From Autumnicola lenta (GTDB lineage Bacteria > Bacteroidota > Bacteroidia > Flavobacteriales > Flavobacteriaceae): 64,000 nucleotides of DNA. The position numbers and the translations under genes were made by a program. Position 1 is the first letter of the stretch; each line of letters begins with the position of its first letter. Where the stretch lies: NCBI RefSeq assembly GCF_031846515.1, contig NZ_JAVRHO010000016.1, forward strand, positions 31,804 through 95,803. The letters are read 5' to 3'. Of this stretch, positions 35,041-44,183 are shown one piece after another. The notes below the pieces were generated by a model that did not search any database, was not told the DNA's origin, and worked only from the letters and a program-made list of their open reading frames with translations.

Positions 35041-35220
35041 GCGATGTAAGCCGTAAGCTCTAAGCAAAAAAAGCCTAAAGCATAGCGCGCCTAAAGCCTA
35101 TTTCACGCCACGGGCGCAAAGGAAAAACGCCGCGATCGCTGCGAAACCACTGCGACCGCTGCGAGCTGGCAAAAAGCTTTAAGCCGTAAACTCTAAGCAA
35201 AAAAAGCCTACAGCCTAAAA
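35041..35220. repeat. Composite heptamer and GC-rich repeat between rfbB and rfbA
   Basis: The order is AAGCTCTAAGC, A-tract, heptamers GCCTAAA (about 35072 and 35090), then a GC-rich block (35101-35170) with TTTCACGCC, GCGCAAAGG, CGATCGCTGCGA and GCGACCGCTGCGAGC. It closes with a second AAGC/A-tract and GCCTACA, GCCTAAA (about 35207-35220). The block stops 11 bases before the rfbA start. Confidence 0.85.
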
Positions 35221-35231
35221 TCAACAACAAA

Positions 35232-36107
35232 ATGAAAGGAATTATCCTCGCCGGCGGCTCCGGCACCCGTTTATATCCAATTACTAAAGGAGTTTCCAAA
35301 CAGCTTCTAAGCATTTATGACAAGCCTATGATCTATTATCCTTTGTCGGTTCTTATGCTGGCAGGGATAAAGGAAGTGCTAGTAATTTCAACTCCTGAAG
35401 ATCTGCCGAACTTTGAAAAGCTTTTAGGCGACGGTAAAGAGATTGGGATGACATTCAAATACAAAGTACAACCAAGTCCCGATGGCTTAGCACAGGCATT
35501 TATTATAGGAGAGGAGTTTATTGGAGATGATGATGTTTGCCTGGTCCTGGGAGATAATATCTTCTACGGGCATGGCTTTAGCGGATTGTTAAAACAGTCA
35601 CGGGAGAACGTAGAGGCAGAAGGAAAAGCCACTGTGTTTGGCTACTACGTAAATGATCCCGAAAGATACGGCGTGGCCGAATTTGATAAAGCAGGTAATG
35701 TGATAAGTATTGAAGAAAAACCAAAACAGCCTAAAAGTAATTACGCTGTTTCAGGTTTGTACTTTTACCCGAATTCTGTAGTAAAGATCGCAAAGGAAGT
35801 AAAGCCAAGTGAACGTGGGGAACTGGAGATTACCTCGGTAAATGAGGCCTATTTAAAACAAGGCGACCTGAAGGTGGAACTAATGGGTAGAGGTTATGCC
35901 TGGCTGGACACTGGCACCCATGAATCTATGTTGGACGCTTCCAACTTTATACACACCATAGAAAAAAGGCAGGGTTTAAAAGTAGCCTGCATTGAAGAGA
36001 TCGCTTATGAAAAAGGATATATAAGCGCAGCAGAATTAAAAGCCTTAGCTGAACCTCTAAAGAAAAATGGCTACGGACAATATTTATTAAAACGAATAAA
36101 AGAATAG
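35232..36107 (+). CDS. rfbA: Glucose-1-phosphate thymidylyltransferase
   Basis: This 291-residue nucleotidyltransferase makes dTDP-glucose. The signature GGSGTRLYPITKGVSKQLL is at 8-26, LGDNIFYG near 107-114, and the sugar-binding IEEKPKQPKSNYAV and GRGYAWLDTGTHESM are intact. Full family length. It is directly followed by rfbC (six bases apart). Confidence 0.96.
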   Translation: MKGIILAGGSGTRLYPITKGVSKQLLSIYDKPMIYYPLSVLMLAGIKEVLVISTPEDLPNFEKLLGDGKEIGMTFKYKVQPSPDGLAQAFIIGEEFIGDDDVCLVLGDNIFYGHGFSGLLKQSRENVEAEGKATVFGYYVNDPERYGVAEFDKAGNVISIEEKPKQPKSNYAVSGLYFYPNSVVKIAKEVKPSERGELEITSVNEAYLKQGDLKVELMGRGYAWLDTGTHESMLDASNFIHTIEKRQGLKVACIEEIAYEKGYISAAELKALAEPLKKNGYGQYLLKRIKE

Positions 36108-36113
36108 ACAAAT

Positions 36114-36698
36114 ATGGAATTTATCAGAACAGAAATACCAGACGTTGTAATTTGTAAACCAAAGATCTTTGGCGATGAACGCGGCTACTTTTTTGAGTCT
36201 TTTCGGCAGGATATTTTTGAGGAGTTCCTGGGGTATAAGGTAGATTTTTGCCAGGATAATGAATCAAAATCGTCTTTTGGAGTTTTAAGAGGAATGCATT
36301 ATCAAATTCCCCCTTATTCACAATCAAAACTAGTAAGGGTTATTGAAGGACGTGTGCTGGATGTTGCGGTAGATATGCGAGAAGGTTCTCCTTACTTTGG
36401 TAAAAGTATTTCCCATGAACTAACCGCAGAAAATAAAAACCAATTCTTTATTCCCCGTGGCTTTGCCCACGGTTTTGTAGTACTCTCTGAAACAGCAACC
36501 TTCGCCTATAAATGTGATAATTATTACCAGCCAAGCCACGATCGTGGGTTTATGTATAGTGATAATGCCATTGCGATTGACTGGAAACTCCCTTTAAATG
36601 ATCTTCTTTTATCTGAAAAAGACAAAAAGCAGCCTTCTTTTGAAGATTCTAAAAAGTTTGACTTCTTTAAAGACCTATATAAATTAGAATTAGTTTAG
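36114..36698 (+). CDS. rfbC: dTDP-4-dehydrorhamnose 3,5-epimerase
   Basis: A 194-residue cupin-fold epimerase. The family motifs are DERGYFFESF (22-31), FCQDNESKSSFGVLRGMHYQ (catalytic His in RGMHYQ), VLDVAVDMREGSPYFGK and FIPRGFAHGFVVLSE. It converts dTDP-4-keto-6-deoxyglucose to the L-lyxo form. The reductase RfbD, which would complete dTDP-L-rhamnose, is not in the window, so it is either elsewhere or the sugar takes another route. Confidence 0.95.
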   Translation: MEFIRTEIPDVVICKPKIFGDERGYFFESFRQDIFEEFLGYKVDFCQDNESKSSFGVLRGMHYQIPPYSQSKLVRVIEGRVLDVAVDMREGSPYFGKSISHELTAENKNQFFIPRGFAHGFVVLSETATFAYKCDNYYQPSHDRGFMYSDNAIAIDWKLPLNDLLLSEKDKKQPSFEDSKKFDFFKDLYKLELV

Positions 36699-36756
36699 AC
36701 CTGGATATTAATTCCAACTTTTTATATAAAGTACAACATAAGTACTAGAGAAAACA

Positions 36757-38505
36757 ATGAAAATATTATTTAAAACCATCAGGTTTGTTCTAGATGTATT
36801 GCCTAAAAAGTATCATCTTAAGTTATCTTTAGTGGCATTTTTACTTTTGGTAAATTCCCTGCTGGAAATTCTCGGATTAGGTGCTATCATTCCAGTATTT
36901 TCGGTCTTGCTGGAAGATAATGTAGTAGAAAAATACGGCTGGGCTTCATGGATGTATAATAACTTTGGCTTAACCGATGAGCGGCAGCTTATAGTGACCC
37001 TTGCCATTGGGCTACTTGTGGTGATCATTATAAAAAATATCCTAAGCCTGTGGATTCTTAAAATAAATAGCACATTCTCCCTGGGGTTATATAAAGATTT
37101 TACGCTGCGTCTCCATAAGTTATATTATAAAACGGGTTTTTCTTTTTTTAAAACTACTAACTCCAATCTTGTTGTACGTAATTTAAGAACAGCTACAAAT
37201 CAATTTGCAAATTTACAGGTATTGGGTTCTTTGAATCTTTTAAATGAAATAATCGTATTAATTTTTATTGTAGTTTCCATAGCGCTTTATAACCTACAAA
37301 TCCTTGCGATTCTTTGTTTAACAGTTATTCCTCCATTTTTCTTCTTCTACAGGTGGGTGAGCTTGCGTTCTGTCAAACTGGGTGAGATTAGCAACAGGAT
37401 CACACCTATTGTAGGTAAAAATATGTTCCAAAGTATCTTTGGATATGTAGATGTAGTTATAACCGGTTCTGAAAAGGTGTTTAGAAAACGAATTAAAAAA
37501 AATCTGGATGAATTGGTGGAGGTAGATATCAAGACAAACATTTACAATCTTGCACCAACCCGCATTATAGAAACTTCCCTGATGCTGGCAATTGCGGTAA
37601 TTGTCTCTTTTGGAATATATTACCTGCCCTCTAAAACAGAGCTTTTAAAATTATTGGGCTTATTTGCAGTGGCAGGCTACCGAATCATGCCTTCCATTAA
37701 CCGAATGATGATTGCCATTAATGGCTTGAATCGCTCAAGATGGGTATTTGAAATTTTGAGTCCTTTGGAAGAGGAAGGTTTTGAAGAAAAGAAAATAAAG
37801 GAGATAGATCTAGCATTTGAAAAACAGTTAAAGCTGGAAAATATAAGCTTTAGTTATGAAGGTAATGATGATCCTATTTTTAAAGATTATTCCCTAACCA
37901 TTAAAAAAGGAGAAGTAGTAGGGCTGATAGGACCCTCAGGTGCCGGAAAGACCACGCTTATGAATATTTTGTTAGGGTTTTTAAAGCCTATCACGGGAAG
38001 TTATTTTGTGGATGATACTCCGTTGGATGAGGCACATCTGAAATCATTTTATAAAAAAGTGGGATATGTACAACAACAGGTTTATTTAATAGATGGAAGC
38101 ATCGCTGAAAATGTTGCTTTTGGTTGTAAACCTAAAGATATCGATCAGGAAAAGTTAAAGGAAGTTTTAGATAAAGCAAGTTTATGGAATATGATTGAAA
38201 GTTTACCAGATGGGGTAAACGAAATGATTGGGGAAAATGGAACTAAATTATCCGGGGGGCAACGTCAGCGTGTAGGTATAGCTCGGGCGCTATATTTTGA
38301 TGCAGAAATCTTATTTTTTGATGAAGCTACTTCTTCTTTAGATAGTCAAACGGAAAAGGAAATAACAGAGGCAATAAACGCTCTCTCTGACGGTAATTTA
38401 ACTTTAATAATTATAGCCCATCGAACGAGCACATTGAAACATTGCGATAGAATTATCGAAGTCAATTTGGCAAAGAATGCAACTCAACTGCAAGAAACGA
38501 GTTAA
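36757..38505 (+). CDS. ABC transporter, fused membrane and ATPase domains (PglK/MsbA-like flippase)
   Basis: This 582-residue half-transporter has six membrane segments in residues about 1-320 and a nucleotide-binding domain with Walker A GPSGAGKTT (392-400), signature LSGGQRQR (near 498) and Walker B ILFFDEATSS. Its overall form resembles PglK-type lipid-linked oligosaccharide flippases. No MATE/Wzx-type flippase is present in the window, so this protein is the best candidate for moving the lipid-linked repeat unit across the inner membrane. Confidence 0.85.
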   Translation: MKILFKTIRFVLDVLPKKYHLKLSLVAFLLLVNSLLEILGLGAIIPVFSVLLEDNVVEKYGWASWMYNNFGLTDERQLIVTLAIGLLVVIIIKNILSLWILKINSTFSLGLYKDFTLRLHKLYYKTGFSFFKTTNSNLVVRNLRTATNQFANLQVLGSLNLLNEIIVLIFIVVSIALYNLQILAILCLTVIPPFFFFYRWVSLRSVKLGEISNRITPIVGKNMFQSIFGYVDVVITGSEKVFRKRIKKNLDELVEVDIKTNIYNLAPTRIIETSLMLAIAVIVSFGIYYLPSKTELLKLLGLFAVAGYRIMPSINRMMIAINGLNRSRWVFEILSPLEEEGFEEKKIKEIDLAFEKQLKLENISFSYEGNDDPIFKDYSLTIKKGEVVGLIGPSGAGKTTLMNILLGFLKPITGSYFVDDTPLDEAHLKSFYKKVGYVQQQVYLIDGSIAENVAFGCKPKDIDQEKLKEVLDKASLWNMIESLPDGVNEMIGENGTKLSGGQRQRVGIARALYFDAEILFFDEATSSLDSQTEKEITEAINALSDGNLTLIIIAHRTSTLKHCDRIIEVNLAKNATQLQETS

Positions 38506-38595
38506 AGAAACTAGAAGATAGATGAACCTTTAAAAAAATAACTCAAGGTGAAAATAATAAAATTCTTATTCATAAAACTTTCAAATAATACATAA

Positions 38596-39906
38596 GTGGG
38601 AATATTTCAAATTGAAGGCGGTCATCGTCTAAGTGGGGAAATTCAGCCTCAGGGAGCAAAAAACGAAGCACTACAGATTTTATGTGCGGTTTTATTAACA
38701 GATGAAAAGGTTATAATAAATAACATTCCTGCCATTGTAGACGTAAATAAGTTAATAAATCTTCTCAGGAATCTGGCTGTAAAGGTAGAAAATATTGGGA
38801 AAGGAGCGTATTCCTTCCAAAGTGACAATTTAAATTTGGATTACTTAAATAGTGAACAGTTTAAAATTGACGGAAGCAGTTTGAGGGGGTCAATTATGAT
38901 CGTTGGACCGTTATTGGCCAGATTTGGTAAAGGATTTATTCCGAAGCCGGGTGGTGATAAAATTGGTAGAAGAAGACTTGATACGCATTTTGAAGGTTTT
39001 ATTAAATTGGGTGCTAAATTCAGATATAATAAAGAAGAACGTTTTTACGGAGTGGAAGCTCCAAACGGACTAAAGGGTGATTTTATGCTCTTGGAAGAAG
39101 CTTCGGTTACTGGTACTGCTAATATTGTAATGGCCGCGGTACTTGCTGAAGGAACTACTACAATATACAACGCAGCCTGCGAACCTTATCTGCAGCAACT
39201 TTGTAATATGCTGAATTCAATGGGTGCGAAAATTAGTGGCGTTGGGTCTAATCTTTTAACAATTGAAGGGGTAAGTTCTTTAAAAGGCTGCGAGCACAGA
39301 ATTCTTCCTGATATGGTTGAAATAGGTTCCTGGATTGGTATGGCCGCAATGACAAAAAGCGAAATTACCATCAAAAATGTGCGCTGGGATATGTTGGGTA
39401 TTATTCCAACAACTTTTAGAAAATTAGGAATCACTATTGAACGTAAAGGGGACGACATTTTTATACCCGCTCATACAAAGGGTTATGAGGTACAGAACTT
39501 CATTGATGGATCAATTATGAATATTAGCGATGCTCCTTGGCCCGGTTTCACTCCGGATCTCTTAAGTATAATTCTTGTAGTTGCCACACAGGCGAGAGGA
39601 AGTGTCTTAATACATCAAAAGATGTTTGAAAGTAGACTTTTTTTTGTAGACAAATTAATAGATATGGGAGCTAAAATTATTTTGTGTGATCCTCACCGTG
39701 CTACGGTAATAGGCCATGACTTTCAGTCACAGTTAAAAGCTACAACCATGAGCTCTCCCGATATAAGAGCCGGAATTTCCCTCCTAATTGCTGCACTTTC
39801 TGCAGAAGGTAAATCCACAATTCATAATATTGAACAAATAGACCGAGGTTATGAAAATATTGAGGAAAGACTTAAGGCAATAGGAGCTAGAATTACCAGA
39901 ATTTAA
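38596..39906 (+). CDS. murA: UDP-N-acetylglucosamine 1-carboxyvinyltransferase (MurA)
   Basis: A 436-residue enopyruvyl transferase for the first committed step of peptidoglycan synthesis; the start is a GTG at 38596. K22 and N23 of QGAKNEALQ are conserved. The loop residue that is Cys115 in E. coli MurA is Asp here (D121, in KPGGDKIGRRRLD), the substitution linked to intrinsic fosfomycin resistance in other bacteria. DAPWPGFTPDL, containing the catalytic-site Asp, is intact. Its position inside a polysaccharide locus is unexpected; whether it is the only murA copy cannot be told from this window. Confidence 0.93.
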   Translation: MGIFQIEGGHRLSGEIQPQGAKNEALQILCAVLLTDEKVIINNIPAIVDVNKLINLLRNLAVKVENIGKGAYSFQSDNLNLDYLNSEQFKIDGSSLRGSIMIVGPLLARFGKGFIPKPGGDKIGRRRLDTHFEGFIKLGAKFRYNKEERFYGVEAPNGLKGDFMLLEEASVTGTANIVMAAVLAEGTTTIYNAACEPYLQQLCNMLNSMGAKISGVGSNLLTIEGVSSLKGCEHRILPDMVEIGSWIGMAAMTKSEITIKNVRWDMLGIIPTTFRKLGITIERKGDDIFIPAHTKGYEVQNFIDGSIMNISDAPWPGFTPDLLSIILVVATQARGSVLIHQKMFESRLFFVDKLIDMGAKIILCDPHRATVIGHDFQSQLKATTMSSPDIRAGISLLIAALSAEGKSTIHNIEQIDRGYENIEERLKAIGARITRI

Positions 39907-39911
39907 TAAAA

Positions 39912-40892
39912 ATGAAAATATTATTAACCAATAATCATCTGGATTCCATAGGAGGAACGCAAACCTACACGTATGCTTTAGCAAAGCAACTGTTAACCTT
40001 AGGGCACGATGTACAATACTTCACTCTCCAAAAGGGAATAATATCGGATAAACTGGAGCAAGATTTAGGGCTAAAGGAAAAAAACAGGAAATCTTATGAT
40101 TTAATTCTTGCAAATCATAACTCCACAATCGAAAAAGTCTGGAAATTAGGAACTGTATTTCAAACATGTCATGGCATCTTTCCATTTCTTGAACAGCCTT
40201 CAATCTTTTCAGATTTTTATATTTCTATATCTCAGGAAGTACAAGAACATTTAGCAAAAAAGAACCTTAGCTCCGTCATAATCCCGAACGGAATCGACTG
40301 TGATGTCTTTTACCCTACAACGCCTATCAATAAAGAATTAAGAACTGTTCTTTCTTTGTGCCAATCAAATGATGCAAATGAAAAAATTTTAAAGGCCTGC
40401 GTGCAGCTTGATATTAAGCTACTAACCTATCATGATTTAGGGGGAAAAAAATGGGAAATTTATGAACTTATTAATAAGGCAGATTTAGTTATTGGTTTGG
40501 GAAGGTCCGCATATGACGCGATGGCTTGTGGAAGACCGGTTATAGTTTACGACGAGCGGCCTTATATGGATCCAGTAGGCGACGGCTACCTTAGCCACGT
40601 TCTCACAGAAAGCTTTAGTAAAAATTGTTCTGGAAGATATTTTGGTAGAAAATTCACTCCTGATGATCTTATTCATGAATTAAAAAAATATGAACCTAAA
40701 GATGGTGAAAGATTAAGGTCTTTTATAAAAAATCATCTTGAAGTTTCTATAGTCACTGCTTCTTATTTGAATCTATTCGAAAATTTTCAACAGAAAAAAA
40801 ACAAGAGGAAATATCACCTACTTCAAAAAATAAGATTTATGACAAAGTACTCAAAACCTTTTTTCTCCATAATACAACGGACAACTTTATAG
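39912..40892 (+). CDS. Glycosyltransferase, GT4-like
   Basis: This 326-residue protein begins with the GT-B pattern MKILLTNNHLDSIGGTQTYTYALAKQL and contains GIDCDVFYP and DLVIGLGRSAYDAMACGRPVIVYD, the donor-binding region of GT4-type enzymes with a modified E-x7-E motif. It is short for GT4 (usually 360-400), mainly between the two Rossmann folds. It starts five bases after murA. Donor and acceptor unknown. Confidence 0.8.
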   Translation: MKILLTNNHLDSIGGTQTYTYALAKQLLTLGHDVQYFTLQKGIISDKLEQDLGLKEKNRKSYDLILANHNSTIEKVWKLGTVFQTCHGIFPFLEQPSIFSDFYISISQEVQEHLAKKNLSSVIIPNGIDCDVFYPTTPINKELRTVLSLCQSNDANEKILKACVQLDIKLLTYHDLGGKKWEIYELINKADLVIGLGRSAYDAMACGRPVIVYDERPYMDPVGDGYLSHVLTESFSKNCSGRYFGRKFTPDDLIHELKKYEPKDGERLRSFIKNHLEVSIVTASYLNLFENFQQKKNKRKYHLLQKIRFMTKYSKPFFSIIQRTTL

Positions 40893-40900
40893 TTGCCTTG

Positions 40901-40967
40901 AATAATTACCCTGAAGATTATTAGGCTTGCTGTTTTTTTGTAGTTCCGGAGCTTCAGGGAAAATTAT
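40901..40967. repeat. Inverted repeat in the glycosyltransferase tract
   Basis: Arms around CCCTGAAG (40909-40916) and CTTCAGGG (40952-40959), extended outward by AATAATTA against AAAATTATT with one mismatch and an extra base. A run of T follows. It fills most of the 126-base gap and may be a terminator or a small palindromic repeat. Confidence 0.55.
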
Positions 40968-41018
40968 TTTTTCATAGGAAAGGGTCACCAGGATCCAAAA
41001 ATAAAAACCAAAAAATGA

Positions 41019-41975
41019 ATGATTAGTATTGTCGTCTGCCATAGAGATACGCAGTTACTCCAAAATTTTAAAAAAAATGTTGAAGAAACTATTGGGATAC
41101 CTTTTGAATTTGTCATTATTGATAATAAGGCAAACGATTATAATATTTTCCAGGCCTACAATTTAGGGATTGAACGTAGTAAATTTGATATTGTTTGTTT
41201 TTCACACGAAGACATTATTTACCATACCGCCGATTGGGGAAAAAAAGTTGTTGTGCATTTTAAGGATGAAAGAACCGGAATGATTGGCATAATAGGAGGG
41301 AACGTTTTTCCTAATTGCCCATCTCCCTGGTGGAATAGCAGCTATTTAAATGATCATTTGATAAATAATATCCAGCATTGGAAAGAAGGATTTGAACCCA
41401 AAAATGATCCTAATAAAAAACCTTTTCAAGGGAAAGATAATGTTACCGTAGACTATCATAATCCTACGAAAGAACATAAAGTAAAAGCTGTTGCATTGGA
41501 TGGTTTGTGGATGTGCGCACATAAAAGAGCATTAAAGAATTGTAGCTTTGATGAAGAAACATTTAATGGTTTTCACTGCTACGATACCGATATCTGTTTA
41601 CAGGTCGGTCAAACCCACGAGATTTATGTAATCTACGATATCCTGATGGAGCATCTTTCTATGGGCACGGTAGCCAAAGATTGGGCAGAATCTGCCGAAC
41701 TTCTTGCAGATAAATGGAAGCACCGCCTGCCAGTGTTTGCAAAGGAAGTAGAGCAGGATAAAATCCCCCGCTATAATAACGAATGTTTATTGACGTACTG
41801 TTACTGGATCAAGGGGATGGGGTTAAGTGATCAGAAAATCAGGAGTATTATTTTAAAGTATTTGGAACCTAAAAACAAATTTGTTTCACAAGAAGGTTTG
41901 TTGCTATGGCTTTGGTCTAAATTAGGCTATCAAAACGCAAGATTTCCATACCGGGTTTTAAAACCTTTGATTTAA
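41019..41975 (+). CDS. Glycosyltransferase, GT2-like (StrF-type domain)
   Basis: A 318-residue enzyme of the GT-A fold. It begins ISIVVCHRDTQLLQNFKKNVEETIG, then has IIDNKANDYNIFQAYNLGIE and CFSHEDIIYH, in which HED replaces the usual DxD. The later ALDGLWMCAHKRAL and CYDTDICLQ are typical of the Glyco_tranf_2_5/StrF-like group. It is six bases from the next glycosyltransferase. The sugar it transfers cannot be inferred. Confidence 0.8.
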   Translation: MISIVVCHRDTQLLQNFKKNVEETIGIPFEFVIIDNKANDYNIFQAYNLGIERSKFDIVCFSHEDIIYHTADWGKKVVVHFKDERTGMIGIIGGNVFPNCPSPWWNSSYLNDHLINNIQHWKEGFEPKNDPNKKPFQGKDNVTVDYHNPTKEHKVKAVALDGLWMCAHKRALKNCSFDEETFNGFHCYDTDICLQVGQTHEIYVIYDILMEHLSMGTVAKDWAESAELLADKWKHRLPVFAKEVEQDKIPRYNNECLLTYCYWIKGMGLSDQKIRSIILKYLEPKNKFVSQEGLLLWLWSKLGYQNARFPYRVLKPLI

Positions 41976-41980
41976 ATAAT

Positions 41981-42985
41981 ATGATAGAAGAATCTTTAGT
42001 TTCCGTTTGTATCCCAGTCTACAATAGAGAAAAATTTATTAAGAATGCTATTGAAAGTGTTTTAAATCAAACGTATCAAAATTTTGAAATTATTGTAGTT
42101 GACGATGGTTCAAAGGATGATTCCATATTCATAGTAGAATCTTTTTCTGATGAAAGGATTAAACTTTTCAAAAATAAAGTAAATAAAGGGGTGGTGTTCA
42201 CCCGCAATAGATACCTGGAAGAAGCTTCAGGTGATTACATAGCCATATTAGATTCAGATGATTTCTGGTTACCAACAAAACTAGAAAAGCAAATCAATTT
42301 CCTTAATGAGAATCCCGAATACGGAATTTGTGGAACTTGGGCAATACGAAAATCTATTAATGGTGAATGTATTTGGAAATATCCTATTTCAGACGAGGAA
42401 ATAAGAGCAAGATTACTCTGGGGTTCTTCTATGGTTCATTCTTCTATGGTGATTAAATCATCCATTATTAGAAATAATTCATTTAAGTATTGCAATAGTG
42501 TAAAACAGGCTGAAGATTATGATCTACTCAGGCAAGTTGCAAATACTAAATCAAAATTATGTAATCTCAGTGAGGTGCTTGTAGAGTATAATGAACACAA
42601 TGCGCAGTTTACCACCACAGCAAAGCAAGAACAAATAGAAGAGTCTTTTAAGATCTCTTTAAAATATATAGATGATTTAAAGGTTTACTTGGACGCTATA
42701 CAATTTTCCGCTTTTAAGAAAGTCTTTACTTTTCAATATAATCTATCTGCAAATGAACTTTTAAAATTAAAAGAGTTTTTTGAAGCACTAAATTGTGTTG
42801 CCCTTAATTTCAATGATGCTGTTAGTGAAAGTCTTTCAAAGCATTGGTTTCTATCCTGCTATCACAGTACGAACAATGGATTAAATACATTGAAAATTTT
42901 TTCTTCAGCGCAGAATGAATTTCCTTATCAATTAACTATAGTTCAAAAAGCTAAATTTTATCTTAAATGTTTACTTAAAAAGTAA
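41981..42985 (+). CDS. Glycosyltransferase family 2
   Basis: A 334-residue GT-A enzyme. SVCIPVYNREKFIKNAIESVLNQ (8-30) and VDDGSKDDS form the nucleotide-binding part, ILDSDDFW has the metal-binding DxD variant, and KQAEDYDLLRQVAN provides the ED(Y) catalytic region. The C-terminal 100 residues are helical and have no recognised domain. It lies eight bases before the next GT gene. Confidence 0.9.
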   Translation: MIEESLVSVCIPVYNREKFIKNAIESVLNQTYQNFEIIVVDDGSKDDSIFIVESFSDERIKLFKNKVNKGVVFTRNRYLEEASGDYIAILDSDDFWLPTKLEKQINFLNENPEYGICGTWAIRKSINGECIWKYPISDEEIRARLLWGSSMVHSSMVIKSSIIRNNSFKYCNSVKQAEDYDLLRQVANTKSKLCNLSEVLVEYNEHNAQFTTTAKQEQIEESFKISLKYIDDLKVYLDAIQFSAFKKVFTFQYNLSANELLKLKEFFEALNCVALNFNDAVSESLSKHWFLSCYHSTNNGLNTLKIFSSAQNEFPYQLTIVQKAKFYLKCLLKK

Positions 42986-42992
42986 GAAGGTT

Positions 42993-44183
42993 ATGAAAGC
43001 AGGTTACTTTACCCATACCAATATAGGTCCTTCAGAAACATTTATTTATGATTTAGTAAAAGGTTTAAATGCAGAGAAGGATATTGATTTAACATTTGTG
43101 ACAGGGCATAAGAAGAAACCAATAGTAGTTGATTTCAGTTTGAATTCTATAGCCTCCGGTTACTCTGAGAATAATAAAGAGTGGAGTTTCAGGGCCTATA
43201 AGCTGGGACAAGTTCTAGGGGGAAGAGGCTACTATTTCAAGTCAGAGGTTCAATCTAAAAGTGCATATAAGGCTTTAAACACCAATGGTCTAGATAATTT
43301 TGACGTAGCATATGTGGAGTATGCCACGTCGGGCGTTCTTTTAATGCAGTATTTGAAAGAGAAAAATATACCGTGTGTCTTGCACGTGCATGGGTATGAT
43401 GTCACTGCAGCTCGAAATGATCCAGAATATTCAAAGAAGTTATTTGAATTATATAAATATTGCAGTTATATAGTTACGCCAAGTGAACATTTAAAGCGGC
43501 TAATTATTTTGCAAGGTTGTGAAGCAGATAAAATCAAAGTCATTTATCCTTTTGAAGTATCCAGTTTGATAAATCCTGAAAATTGGAAGAATCGGTATAA
43601 AAATAAACCTGCTATAACATTTTTAGGAAGGCTAACTCAAAAAAAGAATCCTATTGCTCTTTTATATGCATTTTCATTAGTGATAAAAGAATATCAGGAT
43701 TTTCAGTTGAACATTTTAGGAGGCGGAGATTTACTGAACGCTTGTAAAATAAAAGCTAAAGAGTTGGGAATAGAAAAATATGTCTTTTTCCATGGAGTGG
43801 TAGACCGCACAAAAGCTTTCGATTTTCTGAACAATTCCTGGATATATGCCCAACACAGTGTAACTTCTAATTCAGGCGACCAAGAAGGTTTCCCGGTGAG
43901 CCTAGCCGAAGCTGCTGCTCACGCTCTACCATTGGTTTCAACAATTCATAGTGGCATCACAGAAAATATTATAGAAGGGCAAACAGGTTTTCTTGTCCAG
44001 GAATATAACTATGAAGCCATGGCAGAAAAAATTATTTATCTTATTAAAAACCCCGCTATAGCCGAGAAAATGGGTAAAGCCGGGCGCAAGCATATAATGG
44101 ATATATGCAGTCCTGGACAAAGGGTAAAAAAAATTAAAGAGCTTTTATTGCATGCTTCTAACCAAAAATCTAGTAATTCTTGA
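42993..44183 (+). CDS. Glycosyltransferase family 4
   Basis: A 396-residue GT-B retaining enzyme. The N-terminal domain includes HVHGYDVTAARNDPEYS. The C-terminal domain begins near FLGRLTQKKNPIALLYAF and carries the E-x7-E motif in DQEGFPVSLAEAAAHALPLV. The last four bases overlap the TTG start of the following GT2 gene. Typical length for GT4. Confidence 0.9.
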   Translation: MKAGYFTHTNIGPSETFIYDLVKGLNAEKDIDLTFVTGHKKKPIVVDFSLNSIASGYSENNKEWSFRAYKLGQVLGGRGYYFKSEVQSKSAYKALNTNGLDNFDVAYVEYATSGVLLMQYLKEKNIPCVLHVHGYDVTAARNDPEYSKKLFELYKYCSYIVTPSEHLKRLIILQGCEADKIKVIYPFEVSSLINPENWKNRYKNKPAITFLGRLTQKKNPIALLYAFSLVIKEYQDFQLNILGGGDLLNACKIKAKELGIEKYVFFHGVVDRTKAFDFLNNSWIYAQHSVTSNSGDQEGFPVSLAEAAAHALPLVSTIHSGITENIIEGQTGFLVQEYNYEAMAEKIIYLIKNPAIAEKMGKAGRKHIMDICSPGQRVKKIKELLLHASNQKSSNS

